NCBI GenBank assembly: GCA_012797715.1
Contig: JAAZOO010000254.1
Span: forward strand, 1-8,413
Length of the DNA: 8,413 nt
DNA from: Geobacteraceae bacterium
GTDB lineage: Bacteria; Desulfobacterota; Desulfuromonadia; Geobacterales; Geobacteraceae
Direction: 5' to 3'
Shown here piece by piece: positions 6,270 to 8,413 of the stretch; position 1 is the stretch's first letter, and each line of letters begins with the position of its first letter. Under the pieces are notes generated by a model. The model ran no database searches. It had not been told where the DNA came from and saw only the letters and a list, made by a program, of their open reading frames with translations. The position numbers were made by a program, and so were the translations under genes.

Positions 6270-7232
6270 GATTATCCGCGCTCTCGAGCGGATATCATCT
6301 CCAAGATGAATTCGCAGCTTACGGGCAACCGTCTCGTTAATAACCAGGGTGGGATTGTCTGCTTCAACCGGCGGGACATCCCGCGGATTCACACCGGCAA
6401 GTATCTTCGCCGCCAATTCGGCTGCCTGCCTTCCCATGTCGGCGGCACTGATGTCCAGAGACAGAAGAGCGCCCATCTCCAGGTACTTGGAGGAGAAGGT
6501 GGACACCGGCAGGTGATTTTCCAAGGCGAAGAGGAGTATCATCTCCGCCGTCTCCGGGGTCACCACCGTTGTGTCGGGGATCATCCAGAAAGCGTCGACA
6601 CCCCCTTTGAGACTGTTCAGCGCATCAGAAACCGCCTGAGGGTGCGTCACTTCCCTTGCAAGAAGCTCAATGCGCGCTTCCCGCGCCGCGCCCTGCGCCC
6701 TCCTGACAAAAGGACCGCTCTTTCTCGGGTCATAGAGGACTCCCACCCTCCGCACGCCGGGAAGGACAGTGCGGACGGCCGCCAACTGCTTCTCCGGAGA
6801 AACCGTCATGCTCACGCCGGTGACATTCTTTTCCATCTGAACCGGTGAAGAGGGTGCAAGGACCATGAGGTAGACAATGGGGACATCGGTGCTTGCTTTC
6901 AGCGATTGAAAGGCGTCCATACCGATTGCCAGAATGAGATCGGGTCTCTTTCTCCGCAGAAAAGCAATGGCACCATCAGTGTCCAGAACGGAATAGGCGA
7001 TATTCCCCACCGTTCCGGAAAGCGCGGACCTGAAGCCGGCCAGCGCCTCACCGTAGGGTTTTATCTTCATGTTCCTGACGACGAGAATCTCCTGAGCATG
7101 CGCATCCGCGGGGTGCCAGAGAAAGGCGAAAAGAGACAGGAAAGTGAAAAGAATAGTTCTGGCCATGACTCTGTTGGTATGGACAATCAATGGATGCTCT
7201 GGTAAAAGGATACGAAATAAAACACGGTTCAT
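6264..7232 (-). CDS. Exported ABC-type substrate-binding protein (PF04392-like)
   Basis: Resembles the ABC_sub_bind family of periplasmic binding proteins (TrpX-like). Residues from about 48 onward form two alpha/beta lobes. Typical family features are RPDLILAIGMDAF (96-108), NVTGVSM (136-142), a second-lobe start VLPGVRRVGVLYDP (156-169), DAFWMIPDTTVV (213-224) and the C-terminal LVINETVARKLRI (296-308). A Sec signal peptide is clear from Met23: MARTILFTF, a hydrophobic core, then cleavage near AHA-QE. The start is uncertain. Met1 (7232) has GAGGAA 12 nt upstream but gives an unusually long n-region; Met23 (7166) gives an ideal signal peptide of about 25 residues but has only a weak ribosome site. 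No permease or ATPase gene lies beside it. It heads an operon with the hybrid kinase, so it may present its ligand to the kinase rather than to a transporter. That role is inference; ligand unknown. Confidence 0.85.
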   Translation of the reverse strand: MNRVLFRILLPEHPLIVHTNRVMARTILFTFLSLFAFLWHPADAHAQEILVVRNMKIKPYGEALAGFRSALSGTVGNIAYSVLDTDGAIAFLRRKRPDLILAIGMDAFQSLKASTDVPIVYLMVLAPSSPVQMEKNVTGVSMTVSPEKQLAAVRTVLPGVRRVGVLYDPRKSGPFVRRAQGAAREARIELLAREVTHPQAVSDALNSLKGGVDAFWMIPDTTVVTPETAEMILLFALENHLPVSTFSSKYLEMGALLSLDISAADMGRQAAELAAKILAGVNPRDVPPVEADNPTLVINETVARKLRIHLGDDIRSRARIIR

Positions 7233-7345
7233 TTTTTCAGCTGATTCCTCGCGGCGGTGGGATAAACATCCACGAGAAGCTGAGACGACGAGTCAGGCGA
7301 TTTTCAAAACGGACACAGAACCGAAAAGATTATTCTGACCTCATT
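7233..7345. other. Divergent intergenic region between binding-protein operon and TonB receptor
   Basis: A 113-bp gap (179 bp if the binding protein starts at 7166) should hold both promoters. No convincing -35/-10 pair, sigma54 site or riboswitch was recognised; it is too short for a cobalamin riboswitch. The ribosome site for the receptor is weak (no clear GGAGG before 7346). Confidence 0.35.
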
Positions 7346-8413
7346 ATGCATGGTTATACCTTAAAAACAAGAGTTCTCTTGGTTTTCTCTCTTGTGGCGG
7401 CAGTCGCCTCGGTAACGGTTCCCGCGCACGCACGACCCGGTGAGGAAATGGAAGTTCTCCAGCTCTTCTACCAGGAAAACGACCTGGTCGTCACGCCGAC
7501 ACGCACCCCGAAATCCATCTCGCAGGTCGCGGAGAACATCACCATTGTCACCGCAGCCGAGATAGAGGCCATGAACGCCCACTCCGTGGCTGACGTATTG
7601 AATACCGTGACCGGCGTTCAGATCGCGAACTACACCGGTCCCGCCGGTTCACCCTCCCTCAGCATCCAGGGGTCCGAGGGGAGGCAGGTGCAGGTCATGG
7701 TTGACGGCGTCAGCCACAACAATCTGGGCGACGGCTACCCGGATATCAGCTCCATGCGCGTGCAGCACATCGAACGTATCGAAATCGTGAAGGGGCCCGC
7801 GTCGTCCTCCTGGGGTTCTTCTCTCGGCGGCGTGGTAAACATCATAACCAAGTCCCCGGATGACACCAGGAAGTTTGGCGGCGCGGCGTCCTTCTCCATC
7901 GGAGAGCGCGCCACAGGCGATTTCAGGGGAGAGGTTTCCGGCGTCAGCGGCGCATTCGGTTACTACCTGTCAGGCGGGGGACTCATAACGGACGGCCTTC
8001 AACCGGGAACGGACCTGCGGAGCGGTAACTTCTATTCAAAGTTCGAGTGGCGGCCGAGGCATGGTTCCACCCTCACCCTGACCACGGGATACGATACCGG
8101 AGCGCGCGGCCTCGCACGGATACCCCTGCTTGACCTATCAATACACAATCGTTACGATTATTTGTTTTCCACCCTGACGCTGAATCAGACCCTTACGGAC
8201 GAGTTGAGTTTCGACCTTGCTTTCCGAGGCTCCCGCCGAAATGTCGGTATCGCGATGGATATGCTGAGCACCGGTGAGGAACTTGGTAATACCACCGGGG
8301 TCGACACGAACCTGGGAGGCAGCGCCAGACTTCTCTGGCAGCAGGAACTGCACAACCTGATCTTCGGTGTTGACGTGGATTTCGGGAAACTTGATTCCGC
8401 GACTGTAGAGAAC
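7346..8413 (+). CDS. TonB-dependent outer-membrane receptor (N-terminal part; cut by window end)
   Basis: The open frame runs from ATG at 7346 to the last base with no stop, giving 356 residues, about half of a normal receptor of 600-750 residues. The signal peptide is clear: basic start (K7, R9), hydrophobic core LLVFSLVAAVASVTV (11-25), cleavage near PAHA-RP (29/30). DLVVTPTR (46-53) is the segment that follows the TonB box in such receptors. The plug domain spans about 55-170: ENITIVTAAEIEAMNAHSVA (63-82), VQVMVDGV (115-122), IERIEIVKGPASSSWGSSLG (142-161) and GVVNIITK (162-169). Beta-barrel strands begin near 178. It imports a ligand across the outer membrane using TonB/ExbBD energy. BtuB-like and siderophore receptors share these motifs, so the substrate cannot be assigned. 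It is divergent from the binding-protein/kinase operon, which suggests a common ligand. Confidence 0.93.
   Translation, partial: MHGYTLKTRVLLVFSLVAAVASVTVPAHARPGEEMEVLQLFYQENDLVVTPTRTPKSISQVAENITIVTAAEIEAMNAHSVADVLNTVTGVQIANYTGPAGSPSLSIQGSEGRQVQVMVDGVSHNNLGDGYPDISSMRVQHIERIEIVKGPASSSWGSSLGGVVNIITKSPDDTRKFGGAASFSIGERATGDFRGEVSGVSGAFGYYLSGGGLITDGLQPGTDLRSGNFYSKFEWRPRHGSTLTLTTGYDTGARGLARIPLLDLSIHNRYDYLFSTLTLNQTLTDELSFDLAFRGSRRNVGIAMDMLSTGEELGNTTGVDTNLGGSARLLWQQELHNLIFGVDVDFGKLDSATVEN

Noticed and set aside
5354..6271. Plus-strand open frame of 305 codons antisense to the hybrid kinase
   Set aside because: The opposite strand encodes a complete kinase with all motifs. The antisense translation shows no domain, signal or coherent composition.
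7233..7345. Possible cobalamin riboswitch upstream of the TonB receptor
   Set aside because: The gap is too short and no B12-box-like conserved sequence was seen.
7361..7582. Minus-strand open frame of 73 codons inside the TonB receptor
   Set aside because: Shadow of the receptor's plug-domain coding sequence; no independent support.

Overview
The window reads as chromosomal DNA of a Gram-negative bacterium, most likely a Geobacter-like member of the Desulfuromonadota. This rests on general resemblance: the GC-rich codon use, carboxynorspermidine dehydrogenase-type polyamine synthesis, an MshEN-plus-receiver protein, a hybrid kinase, an orphan ABC-type binding protein, and a TonB receptor of the 'DLVVTPTR...KGPASSSWGSSLGG' type. 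No rRNA, tRNA, CRISPR array, IS element or phage gene was seen.

Left part (1-2004). A GC-rich hairpin repeat lies at the left edge (19-40). Next, on the minus strand, is a two-gene unit: an XRE-family regulator with a C-terminal cupin domain (1330-1878, GTG start), followed by a saccharopine dehydrogenase-like carboxynorspermidine/carboxyspermidine dehydrogenase (101-1294). Upstream of the regulator is a near-consensus sigma70 promoter on the minus strand (TTGACA, 17 bp, TATAAA; 1976-2004). Between this promoter and the start codon are five GTTTA/TAAAC half-sites, including two copies of GTTTAG-N5-GTAAAC. They look like operators for the cupin regulator itself, so this is probably an autoregulated polyamine-synthesis unit.

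Middle (2005-4038). proC (pyrroline-5-carboxylate reductase) is transcribed divergently from the regulator and is complete at 270 residues. Its 3' end converges, with an 8-bp gap, on a minus-strand gene for an MshEN-like domain fused to a receiver. In that receiver the phosphoacceptor Asp is replaced by Glu and the metal-binding acidic pair is incomplete.

Right part (4039-8413). A compact minus-strand operon runs from 7232 to 4039: an exported ABC-type substrate-binding protein (PF04392-like) with no permease or ATPase in view, a membrane hybrid histidine kinase with a C-terminal receiver, and a 57-residue protein with eight cysteines whose start overlaps the kinase stop. Divergent from the operon is the N-terminal 356 residues of a TonB-dependent outer-membrane receptor, cut by the window edge. 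Together these suggest a ligand-uptake and sensing module: receptor in the outer membrane, binding protein in the periplasm, kinase in the inner membrane. The ligand cannot be read from the sequence.
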